Source: Cytobacillus kochii (GTDB lineage Bacteria; Bacillota; Bacilli; Bacillales; Cytobacillaceae). From it: 64,000 nt of DNA. Each line of letters opens with the position of its first letter. Position 1 is the stretch's first letter. Both the position numbers and the translations under genes were made by a program. The notes under the pieces were generated by a model, which was given only the letters and a program-made list of their open reading frames with translations, made no database searches and had not been told where the DNA came from. Positions 7,878 through 16,435 of this stretch are shown here, in pieces. The stretch lies in assembly GCF_020171845.1 (NCBI RefSeq), contig NZ_JAIVAM010000004.1, forward strand, positions 62,001 to 126,000, given 5' to 3'.

Positions 7878-9404
7878 ATGACCGCAAATCACCAAAACTC
7901 AAATACACCACCCTATGGATTATTAGCAATCCTAATGGTAGGTGCATTTATTGCGTTTTTAAACAATACTTTATTAAATATCGCCTTACCATCAATCATG
8001 GAGGATTTGAATGTAGATACAGCTACTGTCCAGTGGCTAACAACTGGCTATATGTTAGTAAATGGGGTCTTAATCCCTGCAACGGCGTTCTTAATCCGTA
8101 AATATAGTGTTCGCATTTTGTTTTTATTTGCGATGCTTATGTTCACATTAGGAACATTTGTAGCTGGATTTGCCGATATTTTTAGCATGTTACTTATAGG
8201 AAGAATGATGCAGGCATCCGGTTCGGCTATATTAATGCCTGTTCTAATGAATGTGATGCTCGTTTCTTTCCCTGTTGAAAAGCGTGGTTCTGCGATGGGG
8301 ATATTTGGTTTAATATTAATGGCAGCCCCAGCGATAGGTCCAACATTGTCAGGTTGGATAGTCGAAAATTATGATTGGCGAATGCTGTTTCATTTTATTT
8401 CTCCAATTGCAATTATCGTTTTACTATTAGGCTTTATATGGTTAAGAGATAAAAAAGAAAAGCAATCAATTAAATTAGATTTTCTTTCATTATTATTGTC
8501 TAGTATTGGGTTTGGTGGAATTTTATATGGATTCAGCTCAGCAGGTAATGATGGATGGAGTGCTGCGAACGTTTATTTAACTATCATTGTTGGTGCTATT
8601 TCTCTATTCATTTTTATTTTTAGACAAAACAAGCAAAAAGAACCAATGTTAAACTTTGGTGTTTTTCAATTTCCAATGTTTACTCTCTCAACGATTATTA
8701 CAATGGTTGTGAATATGGCGATGTTCTCAGGGATGCTACTCATTCCTATCTATGTACAGAATATCCGAGGTATTTCCCCTTTTGATGCCGGTTTAATGAT
8801 GCTGCCAGGTGCATTAATAATGGCAGCAATGTCACCCCTAACTGGAAAGTTATTTGATAAATTCGGTGGGAAAATATTAGCTTTAACCGGCTTAAGCATT
8901 ATGACTATCTCGACTTACTTTTTTAGTCGTCTTGGTATGGATACAGGGGTAATTCATATTATGGTATTACATACGATTAGAATGTTCGGTATGTCAATGG
9001 TCATGATGCCTGTATCGACAAACGGTTTGAATCAATTACCACCACGGTTTTATCCCCATGGTACGGCGATGAATAATACACTTAACCAAGTATCTGGTGC
9101 CATTGGTACAGCATTACTTATTACAATTATGTCTAATAAAGCAAACGCTGTCGGAGAAGATTTAGCAAAAACTACTCTACGTGAAAATGGTGGAGGAGAA
9201 TTATCTCAAGAAGCGATGATACAAATTGGGTTGCAATCTACATTAGACGGGATTAATTTTGCCTTTTTCGTTTCAACCTTTATCTCGGCTATTGCGTTGA
9301 TTCTCGTCTTCTTTATGAAACGCTCAGTACCTGCAAAAGATCCTGAAGAACAGACGGAAGCATTAGAAACAGAACCTTTAAATGAAACAGAATCGTCAAG
9401 ATGA
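7878..9404 (+). CDS. MFS multidrug efflux transporter, DHA2 (EmrB/QacA) family
   Basis: A 508-residue membrane protein with about 14 membrane segments, as expected for DHA2 drug:proton antiporters. Family features include FLNNTLLNIALPSIM in helix 1, QWLTTGYMLVNGVLIPATAFL, and the motif-C-like GLILMAAPAIGPTLSGWIVE in helix 5. The ATG at 7878 follows AGGGAGGGGA at a good distance. It is divergent from a TetR gene, the usual organisation for inducible efflux. The exported compound is unknown. A strong terminator follows. Confidence 0.88.
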   Translation: MTANHQNSNTPPYGLLAILMVGAFIAFLNNTLLNIALPSIMEDLNVDTATVQWLTTGYMLVNGVLIPATAFLIRKYSVRILFLFAMLMFTLGTFVAGFADIFSMLLIGRMMQASGSAILMPVLMNVMLVSFPVEKRGSAMGIFGLILMAAPAIGPTLSGWIVENYDWRMLFHFISPIAIIVLLLGFIWLRDKKEKQSIKLDFLSLLLSSIGFGGILYGFSSAGNDGWSAANVYLTIIVGAISLFIFIFRQNKQKEPMLNFGVFQFPMFTLSTIITMVVNMAMFSGMLLIPIYVQNIRGISPFDAGLMMLPGALIMAAMSPLTGKLFDKFGGKILALTGLSIMTISTYFFSRLGMDTGVIHIMVLHTIRMFGMSMVMMPVSTNGLNQLPPRFYPHGTAMNNTLNQVSGAIGTALLITIMSNKANAVGEDLAKTTLRENGGGELSQEAMIQIGLQSTLDGINFAFFVSTFISAIALILVFFMKRSVPAKDPEEQTEALETEPLNETESSR

Positions 9405-9411
9405 TAGAATA

Positions 9412-9448
9412 AAGTGACTGGAGATCCTCATCTCACAGTCATTTTTTT
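9412..9448 (+). terminator. Terminator after the efflux pump gene
   Basis: Two stacked stems, TGACTG/CAGTCA and GAGAT/ATCTC (from about 9415 to 9440), end in a seven-T run. Confidence 0.85.
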
Positions 9449-9565
9449 ATGATTTTTTAAAAGGAAGATTAGTTGTATCTTTATACGAAATAATTGCGAA
9501 TTTCTGATACCCGTGAAATAATAGGTACAATACATAATAGTTTTTATTAAAAGGAAGTGTTTTCT

Positions 9566-10501
9566 TTGGAGAAAATATATATTATTCACGAGAATGATGA
9601 ATGGACAGACCATTTGACAAGTAGATTAGATGAATTACAAGTACCTTATGAAACATGGCACTTGCATGAGGGATTAATCGATTTAACTTCTACACCACCA
9701 GAAGGTGTGTTTTATAATCGCATGAGTGCTTCATCTCACACGAGAGGGCATCGTTTCGCTCCAGAATTAGCAGCAAGTGTGATTGCATGGCTAGAAAGTC
9801 ACGGTAGACAAGTGTTAAATGGGAGTAACGCACTTTCGTTAGAAGTGAGTAAAGTGAAACAATATGCTCTACTAGAAAAAAGCGGGATTAAAACACCAAA
9901 AACAATTGGAGCAGTTGGGAAAGAAAATATTATAACTGCAGCTGAAAGATTAGGAACCACTCCTTTTATAACGAAACACAACCGTGCAGGAAAAGGTTTA
10001 GGTGTGCAGTTATTCCAAACAATCGATTCTTTAAGAACATATGTTAATAGCAATTCCTTCGAAGAACCTGTTGATGGGATTACTCTTATTCAGCAATATA
10101 TAAAATCGGAGGATCAGATAATTACAAGGGCAGAGTTCATTGGCGGGAAGTTTTATTATGCTGTAAATGTTGATACTTCGGAAGGGTTTGAATTATGTCC
10201 GGCAGATGCTTGTCAAATTGGCGATGCTTTTTGTCCGGTGGGAGAAGAGCCACAGATACGTCCTAAATTCGAAATCACTGATGAAGTGGATACCGAACAA
10301 ATGGTTAAATATGAGAAATTTCTTGAATATGCAGGAATTGATGTAGCAGGGATTGAATTTATAAAAGATGGTGAGGGTAACGTTTATACGTATGACATCA
10401 ATACAAATACGAATTATAATCCAGACGCTGAAGCAATTGCAGGTAAATATGGTATGTTACAACTAGCAACGTTTTTGAAGGAACAGTTGAAACGAGCATA
10501 A
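9566..10501 (+). CDS. ATP-grasp ligase, RimK-like
   Basis: A 311-residue ATP-grasp protein. The ATP-binding region shows PFITKHNRAGKGLGVQLF (around 136-153) and LIQQYIKSEDQIITRAEFIGGKFYYAVN. Metal-binding residues sit in GIEFIKDGEGNVYTYDINTNTNYN near the C-terminus. This resembles RimK-type alpha-L-glutamate ligases and short uncharacterised Bacillus ATP-grasp enzymes that join a carboxylate to an amine. The TTG at 9566 is 8 bases after AAGGAAG; an upstream GTG at 9557 overlaps the ribosome site. The gene stands alone, so its substrates cannot be inferred from context. Confidence 0.75.
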   Translation: MEKIYIIHENDEWTDHLTSRLDELQVPYETWHLHEGLIDLTSTPPEGVFYNRMSASSHTRGHRFAPELAASVIAWLESHGRQVLNGSNALSLEVSKVKQYALLEKSGIKTPKTIGAVGKENIITAAERLGTTPFITKHNRAGKGLGVQLFQTIDSLRTYVNSNSFEEPVDGITLIQQYIKSEDQIITRAEFIGGKFYYAVNVDTSEGFELCPADACQIGDAFCPVGEEPQIRPKFEITDEVDTEQMVKYEKFLEYAGIDVAGIEFIKDGEGNVYTYDINTNTNYNPDAEAIAGKYGMLQLATFLKEQLKRA

Positions 10502-10908
10502 TTCATGTTAGCCATCATATACTAATGAAGCTAGTCCATTTTTCTATGAACAGTTCTAATTAGAGTGACATATGCTAATTCAAAATGTGTATGTGAGTAA
10601 TACTGAAATGTTAGCTAATACATCTAAGGGCTGCTTAGTTTTAAGCAGCTCTTGATTATGGAGGTTTTTAAGGTTATTTCTTGACATTTGCTCAAAAAAG
10701 AGTATATTTATAACTCGTGATAGCGTTAATTTTAAAGAAAAATTTACATTGTCATAGAACGTTCATAATTATCGACTATAATCATAATATGCTTCTGTTC
10801 AATACAAACAGGGAAAGTAGTTGGTAAGAAAAGGGTTTTTATTACCAATTGCTTATAGAATTTTTTTAAAAGCATGTTATAATAATGTGCTAGAAGGTAG
10901 GTGCAATA
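10502..10908. other. 407-base intergenic region upstream of ltaS
   Basis: No coding frame with a ribosome site was found. The stretch holds a GGGCTGCTTA/TAAGCAGCTCT hairpin (about 10628-10652) that may end the ATP-grasp transcript, although no T-run follows it. It also holds the ltaS promoter candidate at 10681. The roughly 170-base leader before ltaS has a second TATAAT (10777-10782) without a clear -35. Confidence 0.5.
10681..10708 (+). promoter_or_regulatory. Sigma-A-type promoter candidate for ltaS
   Basis: TTGACA (10681-10686), a 16-base spacer and TATATT (10703-10708). It would give a leader of about 190 bases before the ltaS ATG. Confidence 0.45.
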
Positions 10909-12903
10909 ATGGATAATTTATCTAAAAAAGGTCAAAGTTTATTCTTCGATAAATATATTGGCTTCTTTATGTTAGCTGTATTCTTCCTTTGGATGAAAAC
11001 GTATATAACACAATTAACTCAATTTAATCTCGGGGTTGACAGCCCAATACAGCAATTTCTCTTATTTTTAAATCCTTTAGGATCATCGTTGATTTTTCTT
11101 AGTTTAGCTTTATTCTTTAAAGGAAGACGAAAGTATATTGCAACATTAGTGATATACAGCATAATGTCATTCTTGTTATATGCGAATGTGGTATATTATC
11201 GTTCATTTACGGATTTTATTACATTACCAACATTAACAATGACACAGAACTTTGCAGATGTTAGTAAGAGTGTAACCACTCTACTACGCCCATATGATTT
11301 CTTATTCTTCATAGACATCCTTTTCTTAATTGGTCTATTAGCATTTAAATTTGTTAAGATCGAGAAGAAAGATTATGGTAAGAGACGCATGGTTGCCGTA
11401 TTATCTTTAGGATTAGCAATCTCATGTGCAAACCTAGGACTGGCTGAAGCAGATCGACCACAATTATTAACACGTGGGTTTGATAGAAACTATATTGTTA
11501 AATATCTCGGTATGTACAATTATACTATTTATGATGCAGTACAAAGTACGAAAGCATCAGCTCAAAGGGTTATGGCAGATAGCAATGATACAACCGAAGT
11601 CGTGAACTTTACGCAATCAAATTATGCTGAACCAAATCCAGAAACATTCGGTATTGGGAAGGATATGAATGTGATATATCTTCACTTGGAATCCATTCAA
11701 ACCTTCTTAATGAACTATGAATTGCATGGAGAAGAAGTTACACCATTTCTCAATTCATTAATTGAAGAAGAAAACACAACTTATTTTGATAACTTCTTCC
11801 ATCAAACAGCTCAAGGAAAAACAGCTGATGCAGAATTTATGCTTGAAAACTCCTTATACGGGTTACCGCAAGGTTCTGCTTTTACTACAAAAGGAATGAA
11901 TACATTCCATGCAGCACCAGCCATTTTAAAAGAAGAAGGCTATACGTCTGCAGTATTCCATGGAAATAATGGGACATTCTGGAATAGGAATGAGATATAT
12001 AAAGGATTTGGTTATGACCGTTTTTATGATTCAAGTTATTTTGATATGAATTCAGATAACTTAACTGACTATGGATTAATGGATAAACCATTCTTTGAGC
12101 AATCAGAAGCTTATTTGGATGAATTACCACAACCTTTCTATACGAAGTTTATTACCGTAACACATCACTATCCGTATCCATTAGATGAAGAAGAAGCGAC
12201 AATTGATAAACATACAACTGGCGATCCATCTGTGGATAATTATTTCCAAACGGCAAGATATGCGGATGAAGCACTTGAAGAGTTCTTTAATTATCTTAAA
12301 GAATCAGGACTCTATGATAATTCAATTATCGTTATGTATGGTGACCATTATGGCATTTCAAGTAGCCATAAGAAAGCAATGGAACAAGTATTAGATACAG
12401 AGTATAGTGATTTTCTTGATACAAGTTTACAACGTGTGCCGTTATTTATTCGTGTCCCAGGTATGGAAGGTGGAACGAACCATGAATATTCCGGCCAAAT
12501 TGATTTAAAACCAACGTTATTACATTTACTTGGTATCGATTCGAAAGAGTATATCCACTTTGGAACTGATATTTTCTCAAAAGAACATGATGATTTAATA
12601 CCGTTCAGAAATGGAGATTTTGTTAGTCCAACAATTACAGCTATCGGTGGAAAATATTACGATTCAAATACAGGTGAACTTATAGAAGATGAAGAAGTGA
12701 TTGCTAAAGGCGATGAGATGAATGAAAATGTTGAGCAAAAGCTCGCATATTCAGATAAAGTCGTCAATGCTGATTTACTTCGATTCTATGAACCAGAGAA
12801 TTTCACTCCTGTAAATCGATCAGATTATGATTATGCCGACTTTAAAAAGTTGTTTACTGACACTGAATCAAGTACAAACTCAAACGATATGATTAGAGAA
12901 TAA
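10909..12903 (+). CDS. ltaS: Lipoteichoic acid synthase (LtaS-type)
   Basis: A 664-residue polyglycerolphosphate polymerase that transfers glycerol phosphate from phosphatidylglycerol onto the glycolipid anchor outside the cell. It has five N-terminal membrane helices (to about residue 180), a linker with an Ala-x-Ala-like site near KASAQ (signal peptidase cleavage is known in this family), and an extracellular sulfatase-fold domain. The catalytic Thr305 lies in QGKTADAEF. Metal ligands are Glu261 in HLESIQ and Asp479-His480 in YGDHYG. These positions match the S. aureus and B. subtilis enzymes closely. ATG at 10909 follows AGAAGGTAGG. It is monocistronic, ending in a strong terminator. Bacilli often have paralogues, so this could be a YfnI/YqgS-type copy. 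Confidence 0.93.
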   Translation: MDNLSKKGQSLFFDKYIGFFMLAVFFLWMKTYITQLTQFNLGVDSPIQQFLLFLNPLGSSLIFLSLALFFKGRRKYIATLVIYSIMSFLLYANVVYYRSFTDFITLPTLTMTQNFADVSKSVTTLLRPYDFLFFIDILFLIGLLAFKFVKIEKKDYGKRRMVAVLSLGLAISCANLGLAEADRPQLLTRGFDRNYIVKYLGMYNYTIYDAVQSTKASAQRVMADSNDTTEVVNFTQSNYAEPNPETFGIGKDMNVIYLHLESIQTFLMNYELHGEEVTPFLNSLIEEENTTYFDNFFHQTAQGKTADAEFMLENSLYGLPQGSAFTTKGMNTFHAAPAILKEEGYTSAVFHGNNGTFWNRNEIYKGFGYDRFYDSSYFDMNSDNLTDYGLMDKPFFEQSEAYLDELPQPFYTKFITVTHHYPYPLDEEEATIDKHTTGDPSVDNYFQTARYADEALEEFFNYLKESGLYDNSIIVMYGDHYGISSSHKKAMEQVLDTEYSDFLDTSLQRVPLFIRVPGMEGGTNHEYSGQIDLKPTLLHLLGIDSKEYIHFGTDIFSKEHDDLIPFRNGDFVSPTITAIGGKYYDSNTGELIEDEEVIAKGDEMNENVEQKLAYSDKVVNADLLRFYEPENFTPVNRSDYDYADFKKLFTDTESSTNSNDMIRE

Positions 12904-12935
12904 AAAGAGGAGCCATAAGCGCTCCTCTTTTTATT
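12903..12935 (+). terminator. Terminator after ltaS
   Basis: AAAAAGAGGAGC pairs with GCTCCTCTTTTT across a short loop directly after the stop codon. Confidence 0.9.
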
Positions 12936-13058
12936 ATTTTACGTTATTTTTTCAAAAACTATTGAATTTTTTAAAAATTTTAATTATTATATAATGTATA
13001 AACCAATGACAGTAATTACCTTACTGCAAAAATGGTTTCCCTTTTTGAAATGTGAATA

Positions 13059-13083
13059 TGAAAATCATTGACAATGATTCACT
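13059..13083. promoter_or_regulatory. Fur/PerR-like palindrome
   Basis: A perfect 7-3-7 palindrome AATCATT-GAC-AATGATT (13063-13079) sits within TGAAAATCATTGACA and TGACAATGATTCACT. Each matches the 7-1-7 Fur-family consensus TGATAAT-N-ATTATCA at most positions. It lies between ltaS and the CoA-transferase operon. Binding by Fur, PerR or Zur is inference. Confidence 0.4.
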
Positions 13084-13112
13084 TGATTTTTCTTGCCGAA
13101 AAACAAGCCGTG

Positions 13113-13174
13113 AATAGGAGTCAGTAGAGTAAACTTTTCGGAGGAAAGTTTACTCTACTGACTCCTATTTTATT
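13113..13174 (+). terminator. Very long perfect hairpin before the CoA-transferase operon
   Basis: A 25-base arm (13113-13137) and its perfect complement (13145-13169) enclose a seven-base loop TCGGAGG and are followed by TTTATTG. It lies 26 bases upstream of the first gene of the operon and well after the ltaS terminator. It may be a terminator/attenuator, the 3' end of a small RNA, or a mobile hairpin repeat. The stem is far longer than the other terminators in this window. Confidence 0.6.
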
Positions 13175-13199
13175 GTTGTAGAAATGGAGTGTATAAAAG

Positions 13200-14387
13200 A
13201 TGAGGCTTGCATTAGAAGGGGTTAAGATTATCGACCTATCACGGGTGTTAGCAGGACCATTCTGTACGATGATACTGGGTGATTTAGGTGCAGAAGTCAT
13301 CAAAATTGAACATCATCAGAATGGAGATGAAACAAGATTCTGGGGACCTCCTTTTGTTGAAGGTGAAAGCGCTTATTATTTATGTGCAAACAGAAATAAA
13401 GAGAGTATGACATTAAACTTAAAAGCTGAAGAAGGAAAGGAGATTTTTCGTCAATTAGTAAAAGATGCTGATATCGTAGTACAGAATTTCAAAACAGGTA
13501 CATTAGATAAATGGGGACTTGGATACGAGCAGTTAAATGAATGGAACAGTAAAATTATTTTAGCTTCTATTACAGGGTTTGGTCAAAGTGGGCCATATAA
13601 AGATCTACCTGGGTATGATTACATCATTCAAGCAATGAGTGGTTTAATGAATATTACCGGAGAGGAAGCTGGCTCACCAATGAAAGTTGGTGTTGCCATT
13701 TCTGATGTGATCACAGGTTTATATACTTGTATTGGAATATTAAGTGCATTACAACACCGTCAACACACTGGAGAAGGTCAAGAAATTGATATAGCATTAT
13801 TAGATTGTCAAATATCGGCCTTAGTTAATGTAGCGAGTAATTATTTGGTCGGTCAAACAGAACCTAAGCGGTTAGGTAATCGCCATCCAAATATAGCCCC
13901 TTATCAAGTATTTACGGTGGCTGATGGAGAAATGGTCATTGCTGTTGGCAACGATCAACAATTTGCCCGTTTCTGTAATATTTTAGAATTAGCTGAGTTG
14001 ATAAACGATAATCGGTATGCCACCAATCGTAGTCGCGTTGAAAATCGTAGTTCGCTAATACCAATTCTTCAACGAGAGTTATTAAAAAATTCAAAACAAA
14101 ATTGGAAGCGTTTATTTGATGAACATGCGATTCCAAACGGTCCAATTCATACAATTAGCGAAATGTTTAATGATCCACAAGTTCTTGCAAGAGAGATGGT
14201 GATAGAGGGCAATCATCCTCATATACCGTCTTTGAAATTAACAGGTTCTCCATTAAAGCTGTCAAAATCTCCGGTCAAAGTAAGACATCATCCGCCGCTT
14301 TATGGGGAGCAGACAGCCGAAATATTACAGAGAGTGGGATATACCAGAGCGGAAATAAAAGAAATGAAAAAAAATCAAGTGATATAG
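13200..14387 (+). CDS. CaiB/BaiF (family III) CoA-transferase
   Basis: A 395-residue family III CoA-transferase that moves CoA from an acyl-CoA donor onto a carboxylic acid through an aspartyl-CoA anhydride. The N-terminal motif LALEGVKIIDLSRVLAGPFC, LGDLGAEVIKIEH and the catalytic Asp140 in PGYDYIIQAMSG are all present, as is GQEIDIALLDCQ. Length is standard. It heads an operon with an acyl-CoA dehydrogenase (11-base gap), DUF3870 and a MaoC-like protein. It could activate a ring acid or recover CoA from pimeloyl- or glutaryl-type products of the neighbouring alicyclic pathway. The substrate is not determinable from sequence. Confidence 0.87.
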   Translation: MRLALEGVKIIDLSRVLAGPFCTMILGDLGAEVIKIEHHQNGDETRFWGPPFVEGESAYYLCANRNKESMTLNLKAEEGKEIFRQLVKDADIVVQNFKTGTLDKWGLGYEQLNEWNSKIILASITGFGQSGPYKDLPGYDYIIQAMSGLMNITGEEAGSPMKVGVAISDVITGLYTCIGILSALQHRQHTGEGQEIDIALLDCQISALVNVASNYLVGQTEPKRLGNRHPNIAPYQVFTVADGEMVIAVGNDQQFARFCNILELAELINDNRYATNRSRVENRSSLIPILQRELLKNSKQNWKRLFDEHAIPNGPIHTISEMFNDPQVLAREMVIEGNHPHIPSLKLTGSPLKLSKSPVKVRHHPPLYGEQTAEILQRVGYTRAEIKEMKKNQVI

Positions 14388-14398
14388 GAGGAATTATA

Positions 14399-15619
14399 AT
14401 GATGAATTTCGAATTAACAGAAGAACAAGAAAGTGTAAAAAAATTAGTGAGACGGTTCGTTGACAATGAAATTATGCCAAATATTCAAGAGTGGGATCGT
14501 AAACAACATTTTGAACCTCGTATTTTAGAAAGGCTGTCAGAACTTCAATTAATGGGTGTATGTATTCCTGAGCAATACGGCGGGGCGGGGATGGATTATA
14601 ACACCCTAGCAATTGTATGTGAAGAATTAGAAAGAGGAGACACAGCATATAGAACAGCAGTGTCTGTTCATACAGGGTTAAATAGTATGACCTTATTGCA
14701 ATGGGGAACTGAAGAACAAAAGCAAAAATATTTAGTTCCTCAAGCAAAAGGTGTAAAAGTAGGTGCTTTTGGTCTTACTGAACCGAATGCTGGATCAGAT
14801 GTAGCAGCAATGAATTCGACAGCGAAAAAAGATGGTGACTATTATATTTTAAACGGATCAAAGACTTGGATTTCACTTTGTGATGTTGCTGATCACTTTC
14901 TTGTATTTGCTAAAACAGATCATGATGCAGCTCATAAAGGTATCACAGCTTTTATCGTAGAGAGAACATTTGCAGGTGTAGAAACAAAGGCTATTAAAGG
15001 AAAGTTAGGTATACGAGCGGGTAATACTGGTGAAGTGTTCTTATCTGATGTAAAAGTACCAGTAGCCAACCGTTTAGGTGAGGAAGGGGAAGGCTTCAAA
15101 ATTGCCATGTCAGCTTTAGATAATGGTCGATTCACAGTAGCTGCTGGTGCAGTAGGCTTAATCGCTGCTAGTTTAGAAGCGAGTGTGAAATATTGTCATG
15201 AAAGGAAAACATTTGGTAAAGAGATAGGAAAGCATCAACTTGTTCAACAAATGATTGCTAAGATGACTGCTAACCTAGAAATTTCACGCCTACTTGTTTT
15301 CAAAGCTGGATCGCTGAAAAATGCTGGTAAGAGAAATACAAAAGAAACATCATTAGCCAAATGGATTGCGTGTGATGCTGCGTTTGAGGCGGCAAATGAT
15401 GCGGTACAAGTCCATGGTGCTTATGGTTATTCAGATGAATACCCCGTAGAAAGGTACTTGAGAAATTCAAAAGCTCCGGTTATTTACGAAGGAACGAGAG
15501 AAATTCATACCGTTATGCAAGGTGAATATGCACTAGGCTATCGTGAAGATAAGCCATTGCGTAACCCACTGCCATCTTGGCCGTTTGAAGAAGAAGAGGT
15601 GGCAATTCAACAAAGATAA
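14399..15619 (+). CDS. Acyl-CoA dehydrogenase
   Basis: A 406-residue FAD acyl-CoA dehydrogenase of normal length. The flavin-binding segments FGLTEPNAGSD and TWISL, the RKTFGK segment, and the catalytic Glu364 in VIYEGTREIH are all intact. The protein oxidises an acyl-CoA to the 2,3-enoyl-CoA and passes electrons to ETF. AGGAGG lies 7 bases before ATG 14399. With the CoA-transferase in front and the bad/ali-like genes behind, it may act on cyclohexanecarboxyl-CoA or on a dicarboxyl-CoA such as pimeloyl- or glutaryl-CoA. I cannot choose between these from sequence. Confidence 0.88.
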   Translation: MMNFELTEEQESVKKLVRRFVDNEIMPNIQEWDRKQHFEPRILERLSELQLMGVCIPEQYGGAGMDYNTLAIVCEELERGDTAYRTAVSVHTGLNSMTLLQWGTEEQKQKYLVPQAKGVKVGAFGLTEPNAGSDVAAMNSTAKKDGDYYILNGSKTWISLCDVADHFLVFAKTDHDAAHKGITAFIVERTFAGVETKAIKGKLGIRAGNTGEVFLSDVKVPVANRLGEEGEGFKIAMSALDNGRFTVAAGAVGLIAASLEASVKYCHERKTFGKEIGKHQLVQQMIAKMTANLEISRLLVFKAGSLKNAGKRNTKETSLAKWIACDAAFEAANDAVQVHGAYGYSDEYPVERYLRNSKAPVIYEGTREIHTVMQGEYALGYREDKPLRNPLPSWPFEEEEVAIQQR

Positions 15620-15633
15620 GGAGAGCAACTATC

Positions 15634-15948
15634 ATGAATACATTTTTTCTAGCAGGACACGCTAAGCTTCCTCAAGGAATGGCGGCAAGGAACCTATATG
15701 ATTCTATTACAATTACATTAGAATTGGATCAAAAGTATGGTGTAATCATTGATGCATCATGCACGTTAGCAACAGAGCATGGAAGAGAATTTATTCGCCA
15801 GTTATTAAGAGGATATAGTTTAAATGATGGTTTGGAACCTTTGATACAGAGAGTAAAAGATCATTATAAGGGCAAAGCGGGTCAAGCAATATTAGCTGCT
15901 TTAAAAGATGTACACACACAATATGAAATGGTTTTATCTGTGAAATAA
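15634..15948 (+). CDS. DUF3870 domain protein
   Basis: A 104-residue soluble protein. GHAKLPQGMAARNLYD, the stretch around VIIDASCTLATEHGREF, LLRGYSL and the C-terminal AALKDVHTQYE mark the DUF3870 family, whose function is unknown. The conserved Cys in DASCTLATEHG invites a catalytic or metal role, but this is only suggestion. It follows the acyl-CoA dehydrogenase by 14 bases and so belongs to the CoA-transferase operon. A terminator-like hairpin comes straight after it. Confidence 0.8.
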   Translation: MNTFFLAGHAKLPQGMAARNLYDSITITLELDQKYGVIIDASCTLATEHGREFIRQLLRGYSLNDGLEPLIQRVKDHYKGKAGQAILAALKDVHTQYEMVLSVK

Positions 15949-15950
15949 GG

Positions 15951-15985
15951 AGGGGGGCTGCTTTCATGCAGACCCCTTTTTCTTA
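15951..15985 (+). terminator. Intra-operon terminator or attenuator
   Basis: GGGGGCTGC pairs with GCAGACCCC (one mismatch; about 15953-15977) across a TTTCAT loop and is followed by TTTTTC. It lies between the DUF3870 and MaoC-like genes and probably lowers expression of the MaoC and regulator genes. Confidence 0.7.
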
Positions 15986-16013
15986 TCATCGTGTAAAAAA
16001 GGAGAAGAGTGAT

Positions 16014-16430
16014 ATGGATACCATTCGTTTTAAAATCGGAGACAGTGCAGCCATTGCAAGAAAATTTACGGAAGAAGAAATTTTGAGTTGTCAGCAACTA
16101 ACAAATGATTATAGCCCTGTTTACCAATTACACAAAAAGAAATGGGATGAACCTTTTCACAAACCAATCGTACCCGCATTGTTAATTGAAGGACTGATTC
16201 ATCAAGTAGTTAGTGAGAAATTACCAGGTTGTCCATGTGTGCTCCTTCAAAAAGAACTGTTATTTTATGACCCTGTTTACCGTAACGAAACCATCACAGC
16301 TAAGTTAGATTTGCTAGACTGTCATAACGAACGTCATTGGTTGACGATAAAAGTATCATGTACAAACGAAGATCATCATGAAGTCATTAGAGGTCAGCTC
16401 GTGGTACAATTACTCGAGCCTAAAGGTTGA
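16014..16430 (+). CDS. MaoC-like hot-dog dehydratase
   Basis: A 138-residue hot-dog protein with the hydratase-2 pattern in degenerate form: FTEEEILSCQQLTNDYSPVYQLHKKKWDEPFHKPIVPALLIEGL. The usual catalytic Asp/His pair of (R)-hydratases (GDxNPxH) reads NDYSPVY here, so the Asp may be present while the His is replaced by Tyr. Catalysis is therefore uncertain. The start ATG 16014 is set by GGAGAAGAG; a more upstream in-frame ATG at 15966 lies inside the preceding hairpin. It could supply the cyclohexenecarboxyl-CoA hydration step missing from the neighbouring operon, or act as a thioester-binding or editing protein. Confidence 0.7.
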   Translation: MDTIRFKIGDSAAIARKFTEEEILSCQQLTNDYSPVYQLHKKKWDEPFHKPIVPALLIEGLIHQVVSEKLPGCPCVLLQKELLFYDPVYRNETITAKLDLLDCHNERHWLTIKVSCTNEDHHEVIRGQLVVQLLEPKG

Positions 16431-16435
16431 ATAAG

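Noticed and set aside
7856-8101. A plus-strand frame overlapping the start of the DHA2 efflux gene
   Set aside because: It uses a different frame from the well-supported transporter and has no ribosome site of its own.
13121-13303. A minus-strand frame over the 25-bp hairpin and CoA-transferase start
   Set aside because: It has no ribosome site and overlaps a structural hairpin and a well-supported gene.
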